A DNA stretch of 64,000 nt from Streptomyces sp. SA15 (GTDB lineage Bacteria; Actinomycetota; Actinomycetes; Streptomycetales; Streptomycetaceae): the NCBI RefSeq assembly GCF_002291145.1, contig NZ_NTGE01000211.1:1-64000 (forward strand). The letters run 5' to 3'. This document shows, one piece after another, positions 1 through 8,557 of this stretch. Position 1 is the first letter of the stretch. The number at the start of each line of letters is the position of its first letter. The position numbers and the translations under genes are program-made. The notes beneath the pieces are model-generated. The model was given only the letters and a program-made list of their open reading frames with translations. It made no database searches and had not been told where the DNA came from.

Positions 1-126
1 TGATCCAGTGGTACCCCACCCAAGGCTCCCGGTACTTGGCCGCCACCGCCTCCGGCAACAGCCCCCGTTCCACCACGTACCCCACAGTTCCCACCTGCGT
101 CCAAGCCCCCACGGCCAACGCCCCGG
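1..126 (-). CDS. possible partial coding fragment running off the left edge
   Basis: Read on the minus strand from 119 towards 1, one frame is open to the window edge and gives a protein-like stretch, including TQVGTVGYVVERGLLPEAVA and WVGYHW, with high GC3. No start codon can be placed because the upstream side runs straight into the poly-C tract (poly-G on this strand). The opposite strand is also open but gives a Pro/Thr-rich low-complexity peptide. I do not recognise the family. Its presence suggests that the DNA left of the poly-C tract does not belong to the conservon kinase on the right. Confidence 0.35.
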
Positions 127-131
127 CAACC

Positions 132-497
<366 letters not shown>

Positions 498-536
498 CCG
501 CAGGCCCCGTACTTGCAGCAAGGAGAAGACGCCACC

Positions 537-974
537 GTGAGCGACATGCATGCCGGCCAGCCGAAGAATCTCGACTGGCTTCTGGCCGGACTCGTCCAGA
601 GGGTCCCCTACACCCGCAGCGCCCTGCTGCTGTCCTCCGACGGACTCGCGAAAGCCTTTGACGGGTTCGAGACCGCCACCGAAGCAGACCACCTGGCCGC
701 CCTGGCGTCCGGTCTCCACTCGCTCGCCCGCAGCGCGGGCGTGCAGTTCGCCGAGGGAGCCGACGTACGGCAGGTGGTGGTGGAGTTGGACACCGCCCTG
801 ATGTTCGTGTGTGCGGCGGGCTCCGGCGCCTGCCTGGCCGTCCTGGCCGATCGGCAGGCCGACGCCGCCGTGCTCGGCTACGAGATGGCCATGCTGGTCA
901 AGAGTGTCCGGCCGTATCTCGCTACGCCCGCCCGACAGCAGACCGCCGGCGCGTCGATGGATCCGGGGCGCTGA
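537..974 (+). CDS. cvnB: conservon roadblock/LC7 protein CvnB
   Basis: This 145-residue protein has the size and pattern of the roadblock/LC7 proteins of Streptomyces conservons: LDWLLAGLVQRVPYTRSALL at the start, then an S-D-G-L step, and TALMFVCAAGSGACLAVLAD in the central sheet. Roadblock proteins associate with the small GTPase CvnD and are thought to modulate its nucleotide cycle at the membrane together with CvnA. GTG at 537 was chosen because an AGGAGA Shine-Dalgarno sequence sits about 10 bases upstream and the protein then begins like its relatives. The stop (972-974) is 2 bases before the cvnC start, so they are translationally coupled. Confidence 0.88.
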   Translation: MSDMHAGQPKNLDWLLAGLVQRVPYTRSALLLSSDGLAKAFDGFETATEADHLAALASGLHSLARSAGVQFAEGADVRQVVVELDTALMFVCAAGSGACLAVLADRQADAAVLGYEMAMLVKSVRPYLATPARQQTAGASMDPGR

Positions 975-976
975 GG

Positions 977-1354
977 ATGTCGGACGCGGAGGACGGGTCG
1001 TGGCTCGACGACGAGGCCGGGCGGTTGGTGCGTCCGTATGCCGTCAGTAATGGGCGCACCCGTCCCTCGGCGCACTTCGACCTCCTCACCCTCGTGATGG
1101 CCACGGGCATCCGGCCCCAGACCTACCTCGGCCCCGACTACGACCGGGTCCTCGCTCTGTGCGACGCGCCCGTCACGGTCGCCGAGGTGGCCGCTCACCT
1201 GCGGTTGCCGGCCGTCATCACCAAAGTTCTGCTGTCCGACCTCGTGACGTACGAGGCGCTCTCCGCGCGAGCGCCCAATGCCCTCGAGGCGACCTCCCCT
1301 ACCGACCGAAACCTCCTGGAGGCGGTGCTGCATGGTCTTCGCAAGCGGCTCTGA
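977..1354 (+). CDS. cvnC: conservon DUF742 protein CvnC
   Basis: This 125-residue DUF742 protein has the family hallmarks LVRPYAVSNGRTRPS near the N-terminus and FDLLTLVMATG, followed by a winged-helix-like segment (PVTVAEVAAHLRLPAVITKV). DUF742 proteins are always the third gene of the conservon and contact the GTPase/roadblock complex; their biochemical role is still poorly defined. The ATG at 977 directly follows the cvnB stop, and the 3' end overlaps cvnD by 23 bases, so the four genes form one tightly coupled operon. Confidence 0.9.
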   Translation: MSDAEDGSWLDDEAGRLVRPYAVSNGRTRPSAHFDLLTLVMATGIRPQTYLGPDYDRVLALCDAPVTVAEVAAHLRLPAVITKVLLSDLVTYEALSARAPNALEATSPTDRNLLEAVLHGLRKRL

Positions 1355-1934
1355 CCCCTTCCCCACCGCCCTGAAGATCCTCATTGCCGGAGGCTTCGGG
1401 GTCGGCAAGACCACGTTCGTCGGAGCGGTGAGCGAGATCGAACCGCTCAGCACTGAGGAACTGCTGACTCAGGTCAGCGCCCGGACGGACAGCCTGGTGG
1501 GCATCGAGGACAAGTCGACCACCACCGTGGCGATGGACTTCGGCCGCATCTCCCTGGACCAGAACTACGTCCTGTATCTGTTCGGCACGCCCGGGCAGGA
1601 GCGGTTCTGGTTCATGTGGGACGAGCTGTCCAGCGGGGCGCTGGGCGCCGTGGTTCTCGCGGACACCCGCCGGCTGGACCACTGCTTCGCCGCCGTCGAC
1701 TTCTTCGAACGGCGCGGCATCGGCTTCATCGTGGCCGTCAACGAGTTCGACGGTGGCTATCGCTACACCTCCGAAGAGGTTCGCGCGGCCCTCGGCCTCA
1801 AGCCCGACGTACCCGTCGTGATGTGCGACGCGCGGCAGTGCAACTCCGGAACCCGCGTGTTGATCGCCCTCGTACAGCACCTGCTCGCCTCGACTCCCGG
1901 CGCACCGCCCGCGGAGCTTAACCCGTTGCGCTGA
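1332..1934 (+). CDS. cvnD: conservon small GTP-binding protein CvnD
   Basis: This 200-residue Ras-like/MglA-type GTPase has a P-loop GGFGVGKTT at about residues 16-24, a switch-II/G3 region FGTPGQERFWFMW in which G-T-P-G-Q-E replaces DxxG as usual in CvnD, and a G4-like NEFD. CvnD is the output switch of the conservon, a eukaryotic-GPCR-like assembly at the membrane that influences development and metabolism in Streptomyces. ATG at 1332 overlaps cvnC; an upstream in-frame start at 1278 would add 18 unrelated residues. No cytochrome P450 (the usual fifth gene in some conservons) follows; a GAF gene does. Confidence 0.92.
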   Translation: MVFASGSDPFPTALKILIAGGFGVGKTTFVGAVSEIEPLSTEELLTQVSARTDSLVGIEDKSTTTVAMDFGRISLDQNYVLYLFGTPGQERFWFMWDELSSGALGAVVLADTRRLDHCFAAVDFFERRGIGFIVAVNEFDGGYRYTSEEVRAALGLKPDVPVVMCDARQCNSGTRVLIALVQHLLASTPGAPPAELNPLR

Positions 1935-1965
1935 GGCCCGCTCAGCGCAACCGATTGGAGCCTGC

Positions 1966-2568
1966 ATGTCAGCCCCGGTTCCCTACAGCCAGTCCCAGTT
2001 CCAGTACGACCCGACCAGCCATCTGCTGCTGACCCCGGAGGACCGGGACGCACCTGCCCGGGTGGCCAGGCTGCGCGAGCTCGGCATCGGGGACGTCCCC
2101 ATCCCGGAATTCGACGAGTTCGCACGCAACCTGGCACAGGTCACCGGCGCGCCCTTCTCGATGGTCAACTTCATCGACGAGAACCGCCAGTACTTCGCCG
2201 GCCTCTACGCCGCCGGTCGGCCGGGGGTGCAGCTGGAGCCCGCACAGCAGCAGGCAGAGGTCGGGCGGACGATGACGCGTGATCAGGGTTACTGCCCGCA
2301 CGTCGTCGTGCGCAAGAAGGCGCTGGTGCTCGAGGACGTCTGCGACTATCCGCGGTTCGCCGGGAATCGTGTCGTGGACGAGATCGGTATCCGCTCGTAC
2401 ATGGGCGCGCCGCTGATCGACTGGAAGACGGGCATGGCCCTGGGGACGATCTGCGTGGTGGACACGGACACCCACCCCTGGGGGCGGGAGGGCCTGGCGA
2501 CCATCAAGTCGATGGCGCAGCAACTGGTCGAGCGGATCCACACCATGGAGGAACGGGGCGAGCTCTGA
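1966..2568 (+). CDS. GAF domain protein linked to the conservon
   Basis: This 200-residue protein has a single GAF domain (about residues 45-190: FARNLAQVTGAPFSMVNFID, then YCPHVVVRKKALVLEDVCDY, then SYMGAPLI and MALGTICVVDT). It has no kinase, phosphatase or DNA-binding domain. GAF domains bind small ligands or chromophores. The CPH step resembles the bilin-attachment Cys-His of phytochromes, but it is common in non-photosensory GAFs too. Start ATG 1966 lies 31 bp after cvnD, so it is probably the last gene of the conservon operon and could be a sensory accessory of it. The ligand is unknown. Confidence 0.8.
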   Translation: MSAPVPYSQSQFQYDPTSHLLLTPEDRDAPARVARLRELGIGDVPIPEFDEFARNLAQVTGAPFSMVNFIDENRQYFAGLYAAGRPGVQLEPAQQQAEVGRTMTRDQGYCPHVVVRKKALVLEDVCDYPRFAGNRVVDEIGIRSYMGAPLIDWKTGMALGTICVVDTDTHPWGREGLATIKSMAQQLVERIHTMEERGEL

Positions 2569-2661
2569 GCGCACACGGGCGGGCCTCCGTTTCCCGCGCA
2601 AGCCCCCTGAACCAGATGTGGGAGCCGCGGGCACGACGCTGTGTCCGTGGCTCCCTGTGCT

Positions 2662-3897
2662 TCAGCCCGCGTGACCGGCCGGCTCGAGCTGTTCGTCCCT
2701 ACGCGGCGGTTCCACGGTTCGTACGAGATCGGCCAGGTGCTCGGACCACTGGCCCTTGGCCATGCCGAGCGCGACCTCGCCGAGTCGCAGCAGCTGGATG
2801 TCGGAGGTGCCGGCGGGTGCGTAGATGTGATGGGCGTCGCGCAGATAACGCTCCACAGGGCGGTCGGTGAACAGGCCGCTCGCGGCGTGGATCTCCATCC
2901 CGTCGCGGGTCGAGTCGACGGCCGCCTCGACGTTGAGCAGTTTGGCGTTCATCAGCTCCGCGTCGCACGGCAGCCCCTGGTCGAGCAGGTGGACGGCGTG
3001 GTAGGCGGCCAACCGGGCCGTCATCAGCCGGGACTTCATCCTGCCCAGCTTCAGCTTGATGTTGGTGAGTTCACCCAGCGGTGCACCGTACCGCTCACGC
3101 TCGATGCACAGGGCGGTCGTCTCCTCGAAGACGGCCTGGTGGATACCCAGGGAGACCGCGGTCAGGTTGGGCCGGCCGTAGAGAATGCTCGACGAGTAGG
3201 CGACGGCCAGGCCCTGGCCCTCGGTGCCGAGCAGATTCGCCGCCGGCACCCGGCAGTTGTCGAAGATCAGCTCACCGAAACTGAAGCCGTGCAGGCCCAT
3301 GGCGGGCTGCAGCTCGCCGAGCGAGAAGCCGGGGCGGTCGGCCTCGACGAGGAAGGCGGACAGTCCCTTCGATCCCTCACCCGTACGCACGACCACGCCG
3401 TGCAGGTCTCCGACGTGACTGTTGCCGACGAAGACCTTGCGGCCGTTGAGGAGGTAGTCGTCGCCGTCGCGGACGGCGGTGCTGCCCATCCCCAGGACGT
3501 GGCCGCCCGACTCCGGTTCGGTGACCGCGATCGTCGGCAGACAGTCGCCCGCGGCGATACGCGGCAGCCAGGTCCCTTTCTGCTGCGCGCTGCCGAAGTG
3601 AAGGATCTTGGCGACGCCGAGCTGGGAGGCCTGCACCATGGCCCCCATGGCCCCGCTGACGCGGGAAAGCTCCTCAATGATGATCGTTTTGGCCAGGTGC
3701 CCGGCCTCCATCCCGCCGTACACCTTGGGGATGGTCACGCCGATCCAGCCCTGCCGGGCAATGAGCCTGGACAGGTCATGGGCCACCGCGCGGGAAGTCT
3801 CCATCTCCGCTATCCGCGGACGCACCTCTCGCTCTGCGAACTCTCGCACCCTGTGTCGTATGTCCTCGTGCCACTCGCTGGTGAAATAGCGTTCCAC
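2662..3897 (-). CDS. acyl-CoA dehydrogenase family flavoprotein
   Basis: This 411-residue protein is a full-length acyl-CoA dehydrogenase: N-terminal helical domain (ETSRAVAHDLSRLIARQGWI), beta domain with the FAD signature TIAVTEPESGG, and C-terminal domain with REERYGAPLG-type and AGTSDIQLLRLGE motifs. The family removes two hydrogens from acyl thioesters, passing electrons to ETF. GTG at 3897 was chosen because GGAGGG lies about 7 bases upstream; a longer frame to 3981 adds non-homologous residues. Where most members carry the catalytic Glu (YEGT), this one reads YAPAGT, so the base is missing or lies elsewhere, as in isovaleryl-CoA-type or carrier-protein-linked oxidases. It is monocistronic, tail-to-tail with the GAF gene. 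The substrate is not predictable. Confidence 0.85.
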   Translation of the reverse strand: MERYFTSEWHEDIRHRVREFAEREVRPRIAEMETSRAVAHDLSRLIARQGWIGVTIPKVYGGMEAGHLAKTIIIEELSRVSGAMGAMVQASQLGVAKILHFGSAQQKGTWLPRIAAGDCLPTIAVTEPESGGHVLGMGSTAVRDGDDYLLNGRKVFVGNSHVGDLHGVVVRTGEGSKGLSAFLVEADRPGFSLGELQPAMGLHGFSFGELIFDNCRVPAANLLGTEGQGLAVAYSSSILYGRPNLTAVSLGIHQAVFEETTALCIERERYGAPLGELTNIKLKLGRMKSRLMTARLAAYHAVHLLDQGLPCDAELMNAKLLNVEAAVDSTRDGMEIHAASGLFTDRPVERYLRDAHHIYAPAGTSDIQLLRLGEVALGMAKGQWSEHLADLVRTVEPPRRDEQLEPAGHAG

Positions 3898-4644
3898 AAA
3901 CCCTCCTACAACTGCCCCCGTGTCCGTCCGGATCCCGAGGTCATTCGTCAGGCAGTGGTTCCTTGCCCCCAGGCCGACCATCCGGAATATTGTCTACTTA
4001 TCGATCCATCTCGGCCAAGATCACCTTACAAGGTTGACTGAAACACGACCACTTGCATGCAGACTCAAGTGTGCGATAGGGAACGGTACTTGCCCTCATT
4101 CGGACACGTTACGGAGAGAAACCGCTCAGCCGCGAACAAGGTCCACCCAATTCGGACATAGGCCTGCCCATCAGGCGTTTTCTCGGCATGCAGTCAGTGG
4201 CACACATCGACAACCAGTCACGTTGTGTCTGGCCGATAAAGGACCCTTCACGGAACTGCCACAACGACCTCACCGGCAAAGTTCAGCCATGGTCACGGAG
4301 GACCAACCGGCAGAAGCCGCCAGGGAGGAGACCACCGCCGCACTCGTCGGGCTGCGTGGAACGGCGATGGGACGGTACGGCTTTGCTTGCCGAGCTTCAG
4401 GCGTGGCTGGTCTCAGTCCCGCGCCGCAGGGACTGCGGAGCCTCGGTGACATCGCCGAGGCGGCCACGCCGCCGGCAGGCGTGGACCCGGCCGCTGTGGC
4501 CGACGATCTGGCCGCCGTCGGCGGCATCAGAGAAGGCGGACCGGGGCGCGCGGCTCGTCCGCCGACCCGCCCACGGGGCGTGACCGGAGCGTGCGGTGGT
4601 CGGACGTGCGGTCACGAAGTTCCTGGGCGGCAGGGGTGTTGGTC
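3898..4644. other. 747-bp stretch without a convincing gene
   Basis: Bases 3898-4280 are comparatively AT-rich and probably carry the promoter of the acyl-CoA dehydrogenase. From about 4288 to 4600 a plus-strand frame gives a protein-like piece (LGDIAEAATPPAGVDPAAVA, then DDLAAVGGIREGG), while an adjacent frame gives LLAELQAWLVSVPRR. This suggests a decayed coding sequence with shifts, but no family is recognisable and no good start or Shine-Dalgarno sequence is visible. Confidence 0.4.
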
Positions 4645-5670
4645 TCAGGGCCGGGACGCGGCGAAGTACGGCATGGAGTCCAGCGGGACGATCTCGATGT
4701 TCTTGCCGGTGCGCGGCGCGTGGATGGCCTTGCCGTTGCCGACGTACATGCCGTTGTGCTGGTTGTCGTTGTACCAGTAGATGATGTCGCCGGGCTGCAG
4801 GTCGGACCTGGCCACCTTGCGGCCGGCGTCGTACATCTGCTTGACGGTACGCGGCAGCGAGACGCCCGCCGCGCGCCAGGAGGCGCCCACCAGCCCCGAG
4901 CAGTCGTAGGAGTTCGGCCCGGTGGAGCCCCACTCATAGGGCTTGCCGAGCTGCGCGTAAGCGAAGTCGAGGGCGGCCTTGGCGCGGCCGCTGGCCGGAC
5001 CGTTGTAGGTGGCGGCGGAGTCGCTGACGCCCGCGGCGGCGTCGTCCCGCTCCTGGGCGGCCTCCATCCTGGCGCGCTGCGCGGCGGTCAGGCTGTTCAG
5101 GAGTCTGCGCGCCTTCGTGAGCTTGTCCTGGACCTCGTCCTTCTTCTTCGCGGCCTTGGTGCGCGTCTCCTCCAGGGCCTCCAGACGCTTCTGGGCGGCC
5201 TCGCGCTCCTGCGTGAGTTCACGCTGCTTGGCCTGCATCGCCCGCAGGGCTTCGGCCTGCCGGTTGCTCGTACGATCGAGCATCTCGGCCTGCTCGAGAT
5301 AGTCGTCCGGGTCGCCGGACAGGAACAGCTCCACGCTCGGGTCGATGCCGCCGCGGCGGTACTGCGCCGCCGCCAGCGGGCCTATCGCCTCCCGCAGCTC
5401 GTTGACCTCCTGCTGCTTGCGGGCCAGCCGGTCCCGCGCGCTGTCGACCTCGCCCTGCAGCTTCTGCTGCTTCTCCCGGATGGCGTTGTACTCCTCGGTG
5501 GGGCCCGTGGCCTCCTCGTAGAGCTTCTCCACCTGCTTGCGGACCTCGTCCACCGTGGGCTTGGGGGCCGCCTGACTCTGCGTCGGCAGGAGGCTGACGG
5601 CGCCGGCCGCCATGCCGAGCGTGGCGATCCGGGCGCGGCTGGGCGGCTTCGGCCGACGGTGGGTTCCCAT
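4645..5670 (-). CDS. secreted NlpC/P60 D,L-endopeptidase with coiled-coil N-terminus
   Basis: This 341-residue secreted peptidoglycan hydrolase has a signal peptide (basic MGTHRRPKPPSRAR, hydrophobic core, AQA-type cleavage near residue 34), two long coiled-coil segments (about 36-110 and 125-205), and a C-terminal NlpC/P60 domain. The catalytic Cys is in YDCSGLV, with the His in NGMYVG/IHAPRTG and an H in the DNQHNGMYV strand. NlpC/P60 enzymes of this RipA/CwlO type cut the D-Glu-mDAP bond of stem peptides during growth, division or spore germination; the coiled coil probably restrains activity or docks FtsX-like partners. It stands alone on the minus strand, downstream of an AT-rich leader with direct repeats, next to the BlaI/M56 pair. 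Confidence 0.9.
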   Translation of the reverse strand: MGTHRRPKPPSRARIATLGMAAGAVSLLPTQSQAAPKPTVDEVRKQVEKLYEEATGPTEEYNAIREKQQKLQGEVDSARDRLARKQQEVNELREAIGPLAAAQYRRGGIDPSVELFLSGDPDDYLEQAEMLDRTSNRQAEALRAMQAKQRELTQEREAAQKRLEALEETRTKAAKKKDEVQDKLTKARRLLNSLTAAQRARMEAAQERDDAAAGVSDSAATYNGPASGRAKAALDFAYAQLGKPYEWGSTGPNSYDCSGLVGASWRAAGVSLPRTVKQMYDAGRKVARSDLQPGDIIYWYNDNQHNGMYVGNGKAIHAPRTGKNIEIVPLDSMPYFAASRP

Positions 5671-5772
5671 GCGCGGGCGACTCCTTAGCGCGTTCTGCGG
5701 GCAAAGGCGACGGTGCCGGGACCCGGCCGTCTGGAACCGGCGACTCGTGGCAGGCCGGCCGGAGTAAACGCG

Positions 5773-5806
5773 TTAGAACTTATTAGAACTTAGTAGCTTC
5801 GTAGTA
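5773..5806 (-). promoter_or_regulatory. promoter region with 10-bp tandem repeats and TAGTAG motif
   Basis: Two exact tandem copies of TTAGAACTTA (5773-5782 and 5783-5792) are followed by GTAG and, nine bases on, GTAGTA (5801-5806). They sit about 100 bp upstream of the NlpC/P60 start in an AT-rich island that is otherwise rare in this DNA. The ACTTAGTAG core (5788-5796) recurs in opposite orientation before the DUF6153/DUF305 genes (10981-10989). BlaI-type repressors bind ACTA/TAGT-type dyads, and a BlaI gene is 1 kb away, so this is a candidate BlaI operator. That assignment is inference. Confidence 0.4.
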
Positions 5807-5873
5807 TGCCTCGCAAGTAAGTACGAGTCACAAAGGTCTCACTTGAAACAGGTCGGCTGCGACAGGGCAGCGG

Positions 5874-6785
5874 TCAGCTGAGGCCGGGCGGGCAGGCGAC
5901 GAGCAGCGGCAGCAGCGGAACGGCCACGGCAGCAGCGGCCACGGCCCCCCAGATGACGGGGTGAAAGGCCCGGCGTGGGCCGAGGACCCGCTGCAGGCGG
6001 ATCAGCACCGTGTGGCCACCTGCCGCGAACGCCCCCTTCGGAGCGCGGGCCGCCGCCATCTCGTACATCGCGGTCGCCAACGCCTCGTCGGGATGGCCGC
6101 GCAGGGCACGGTCGTCCGCGACCATCTCCAACAGCAGCTCCGTCTGCTCACGGGCATGGCAGGCCAACGGCAGTCGGCGGAAGACCCGGTGGAACGCCTC
6201 CACGGCGGCCAGGGCCAGATGGTGGCGGCCGGCGATGTGGGCCTGCTCGTGTTCCAGTACGGCGGCGAGCTGCTCGGACGTCAGCTCGCGCACGGCCGCG
6301 TCGCTGACCACGACCCTGGGATGGCGGCCGGGCAGGCAGTAGGCGGCGGGAACGTCGTACGGCAGGACGGTGGCGCTCAGCCGGGCCGAGTGGCGGCCCA
6401 CCAGATCCACCGCTTTCCGGTGCCGGGCCCGCGCGCGACGGGCTCGCAGGACCTGGAAGGAAAAGCTCGCAAACAGGGCGATCCCGATCGCGGCGGGCAG
6501 GGCGAGGGCGAGCCCATGCGCGGTCGCGGGATCCGGAGCGCCCGCGTCGACGTCCAGTCCGCAGGAGTGCAGCAGACCCAGCAGACCCGCATGCAGGTGC
6601 TCGGTCGGCATGGCGAGGTTGTACGCGGTGAGCGCGGCCCCGATCGAGAAGGAGACCGTCAAGGTGTGCCAGACGGCGGCGGCCAGGGCGGGCGCCCGGT
6701 ACGGCCATTGGGCGCGCAGGAGGAGGTGCGGAGCGACGAAGCCCACCAGCGCCGTGTAACCGACCAGGACGGGGGCCGCGTTCAC
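5874..6785 (-). CDS. M56 family membrane metallopeptidase (BlaR1-like)
   Basis: This 303-residue integral membrane zinc peptidase has about four hydrophobic segments (residues 5-22, 38-60, 85-110, 280-300) and an HExxH motif in LEHEQAHIAGRHH around residue 180, with a downstream Glu-rich helix (LLEMVADDRAL) supplying the third ligand. There is no extracellular penicillin-binding domain, so it is an M56 core rather than a full BlaR1. Such proteins cleave or inactivate their partner BlaI-type repressor after an envelope signal. GTG at 6785 overlaps the blaI stop by 4 bases (GTGA), making one operon with it. The longer frame upstream only shadows blaI. Confidence 0.85.
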   Translation of the reverse strand: MNAAPVLVGYTALVGFVAPHLLLRAQWPYRAPALAAAVWHTLTVSFSIGAALTAYNLAMPTEHLHAGLLGLLHSCGLDVDAGAPDPATAHGLALALPAAIGIALFASFSFQVLRARRARARHRKAVDLVGRHSARLSATVLPYDVPAAYCLPGRHPRVVVSDAAVRELTSEQLAAVLEHEQAHIAGRHHLALAAVEAFHRVFRRLPLACHAREQTELLLEMVADDRALRGHPDEALATAMYEMAAARAPKGAFAAGGHTVLIRLQRVLGPRRAFHPVIWGAVAAAAVAVPLLPLLVACPPGLS

Positions 6786-7150
6786 GAGTTCGCCTGTTGT
6801 CCCACGGTCCGCAGGGCCCTGCGCAGGGCGGCCAGCTCGTCGTCGGACATGTTCTCGACGAAGTGGACCAGGGCGGCCGGGCGGTCCTTGCTTTCCCCCA
6901 GACCGTCCTCCATGAGCGCGGCGGCGTACGCCTCGCGGCTCCGCACCGGGGTGTACTGCCAGGCGCGGCCCTGCTTGCCACGCAGCAACCAGCCCTTGGT
7001 GTACAGGATGTTGGTGACAGTCATCACGGTCGTATAGGCGACGGGACGGGTCTTGTTGATGTCGTCGACGACCTCGCGCACCGTCGCCGGACGGTTCCAC
7101 GTCCAGAGACGATCCATGATCTCCGCCTCGAGATCCCCCAGCCGCCGCAT
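6782..7150 (-). CDS. BlaI/MecI/CopY family transcriptional repressor
   Basis: This 122-residue winged-helix repressor matches the Penicillinase_R family: LGDLEAEIMDRLW at the start, helix-turn-helix TVREVVDDINKTRPVAYTTV with the typical MTVTNILYTKGWL recognition-wing pattern, and a C-terminal dimerisation helix pair. It is encoded immediately before an M56 peptidase, the standard sensor/repressor arrangement. No beta-lactamase gene is in the window, so the targets are probably cell-envelope or redox genes; the adjacent NlpC/P60 gene and the DUF6153/DUF305 genes share a candidate motif. A TAGTAG half-site lies upstream at 7201-7206 and could mediate autoregulation. Confidence 0.9.
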   Translation of the reverse strand: MRRLGDLEAEIMDRLWTWNRPATVREVVDDINKTRPVAYTTVMTVTNILYTKGWLLRGKQGRAWQYTPVRSREAYAAALMEDGLGESKDRPAALVHFVENMSDDELAALRRALRTVGQQANS

Positions 7151-7529
7151 GGCCCTGACTCCCTTTCCTCACCGGATGCGCAAGCGAATACGCACGGCCA
7201 TAGTAGACGGCCGACCTGTCAGTCTTCCGGGGCAGCGGAGGGCATCACACCCGCCCGGTGAGCTCGTGGCCGGCCTCGTCGATCACCTCACGTGTGGGCG
7301 TCGTCGAGCGGCGCGGCGGACATTCCGGTGACGCGGACCGAGGGGACGTCCGACCGCCCAGACCGCGAGCCCGAGCCCGCCGGACAGGTGGGCTGCGGAG
7401 GTAGGGCATGAGCATGTGGAAGGCGTGACGGGCATCAGGCCGTCACCTGTCTGACCGACCGTACGTACGGACACCCGCGGAATCCTCCGGGCGCGCCCCC
7501 GGTGGATCCCGCCGCGTGTGTCCGACGGT
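7151..7529. other. intergenic region with palindromes, no gene seen
   Basis: The stretch holds the blaI promoter at its left end. To the right are a short hairpin (GTGACGG at 7425-7431 pairing with CCGTCAC at 7440-7446) and a perfect 12-base palindrome CCGTACGTACGG at 7459-7470. The hairpin is well placed to end the cbtB-cbtA transcript. I see no supported coding frame. Confidence 0.5.
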
Positions 7530-8276
7530 TCAGGCGGCCAGTGTGGAGACCCGGCCGCCGGCCGGTTCCGGTTCGAGGACGCGTTCGGCCAGGTAGCCGA
7601 ACAGGAGCCCGAACGCCGCCCAGAGCACGGCCTGGACGCCGATGGAGGCCAGGCGGAACTCCCACAGGTCGGTGGCGGGGAAACCCTTCGGGGTGTTCTC
7701 GCCGGACGGCAGGACGACCATGGCGACGGCCACTGCCGCGACGAAGGCCCCGCCGGCGGCGATGGAGGCGTTCCAGTTGCCCCAGGCCGGGGCCACCTGC
7801 CGGCCCAGCAGGACCGCGGCGATCCCCAGCAAAACGCTCAGCGCGATCATCAGGACGAACAGGACGGTGCGCTTGTCGAGCGTGTCGGGGTCGCCGACGG
7901 CGGGCGGGTTCGCCGGGTACTTCAGGATCGGTACCAGGTAGACCAGGAGGAACCCGGCGAGCGCGGTCAGTCCGGCGGTCGCCCGCGCGCCGAACCGGCC
8001 GATCCGCCCGAGGGCGAAGCAGAACGCGAGCGCCGCGATGCCGCCGATGGCGACGCCGAAGACGAGCACGCCCGTGGCCAGGCCGGCCGTCGACTGCACG
8101 GAACGGCTGACGAGTTCCTCACCGCCGTGTTCATGGGAGTTGGCCTCTTCGAACGCGATGGCCGCGTCGACGGGGCCTTCTCCGACCAGGTAGGCGAAGA
8201 CGAAGGCGAGCACGCCGGCGCCGATGCCGGCGAGCATGCCGCGCACCAACAGGGTGCGTACGGTGACGGAGTTCAT
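7530..8276 (-). CDS. cbtA: CbtA cobalt transporter subunit
   Basis: This 248-residue membrane protein with about five to six hydrophobic helices matches CbtA, the larger subunit of the predicted CbtAB cobalt uptake system: N-terminal LLVRGMLAGIGAGVLAFVFA, VSRSVQSTAGLATGVLVFG and YLVPILKYPANPPAVG. CbtAB is thought to bring in cobalt for vitamin B12 synthesis and is typically under cobalamin riboswitch control, as seen here. ATG at 8276 follows cbtB by 14 bp in the same transcript. Transport has been inferred mainly from genomic context across the family, so the cobalt assignment is strong but indirect. Confidence 0.88.
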   Translation of the reverse strand: MNSVTVRTLLVRGMLAGIGAGVLAFVFAYLVGEGPVDAAIAFEEANSHEHGGEELVSRSVQSTAGLATGVLVFGVAIGGIAALAFCFALGRIGRFGARATAGLTALAGFLLVYLVPILKYPANPPAVGDPDTLDKRTVLFVLMIALSVLLGIAAVLLGRQVAPAWGNWNASIAAGGAFVAAVAVAMVVLPSGENTPKGFPATDLWEFRLASIGVQAVLWAAFGLLFGYLAERVLEPEPAGGRVSTLAA

Positions 8277-8290
8277 GGATGAGTGCTCCG

Positions 8291-8509
8291 TCAGTGACAG
8301 GGGAAGCCGAGGAGGTGGCGGGCGTCGTGCACCCACTCGTGCACGCCCTCACCGGAGACCACGGCGGTGGCGCCCTGTTCGGCGCCGACGAAGTACAGCA
8401 GGACCAGCATCAGGACGCCGAAGAAGACCGCCCAGGGGGCGATGGCCCGCAGCGGCAGCGGCGTGAGGGTCTGGGTGGTGGGGGTGGGGGCGGCAGTGGA
8501 CTGCGCCAT
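8291..8509 (-). CDS. cbtB: CbtB cobalt transporter small subunit
   Basis: This 72-residue protein has one transmembrane helix (LRAIAPWAVFFGVLMLVLLY region, residues 20-40) and a C-terminal His-containing tail (VHEWVHDARHLLGFPCH) that is the signature of CbtB, the metal-binding small partner of CbtA. The tail His/Cys residues probably capture Co2+ for the permease. It is the first gene after the cobalamin riboswitch and is directly followed by cbtA. Confidence 0.9.
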   Translation of the reverse strand: MAQSTAAPTPTTQTLTPLPLRAIAPWAVFFGVLMLVLLYFVGAEQGATAVVSGEGVHEWVHDARHLLGFPCH

Positions 8510-8557
8510 GGCGAGACCTCCTCGGGAACAACGCGTCCCGCATCGTGTGGAGCACGC

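Noticed and set aside
5671..5850. A c-di-AMP (ydaO-type) riboswitch before the NlpC/P60 gene, as known for some Streptomyces wall hydrolases
   Set aside because: The leader is short and I cannot find the conserved aptamer boxes. A covariance search would decide.
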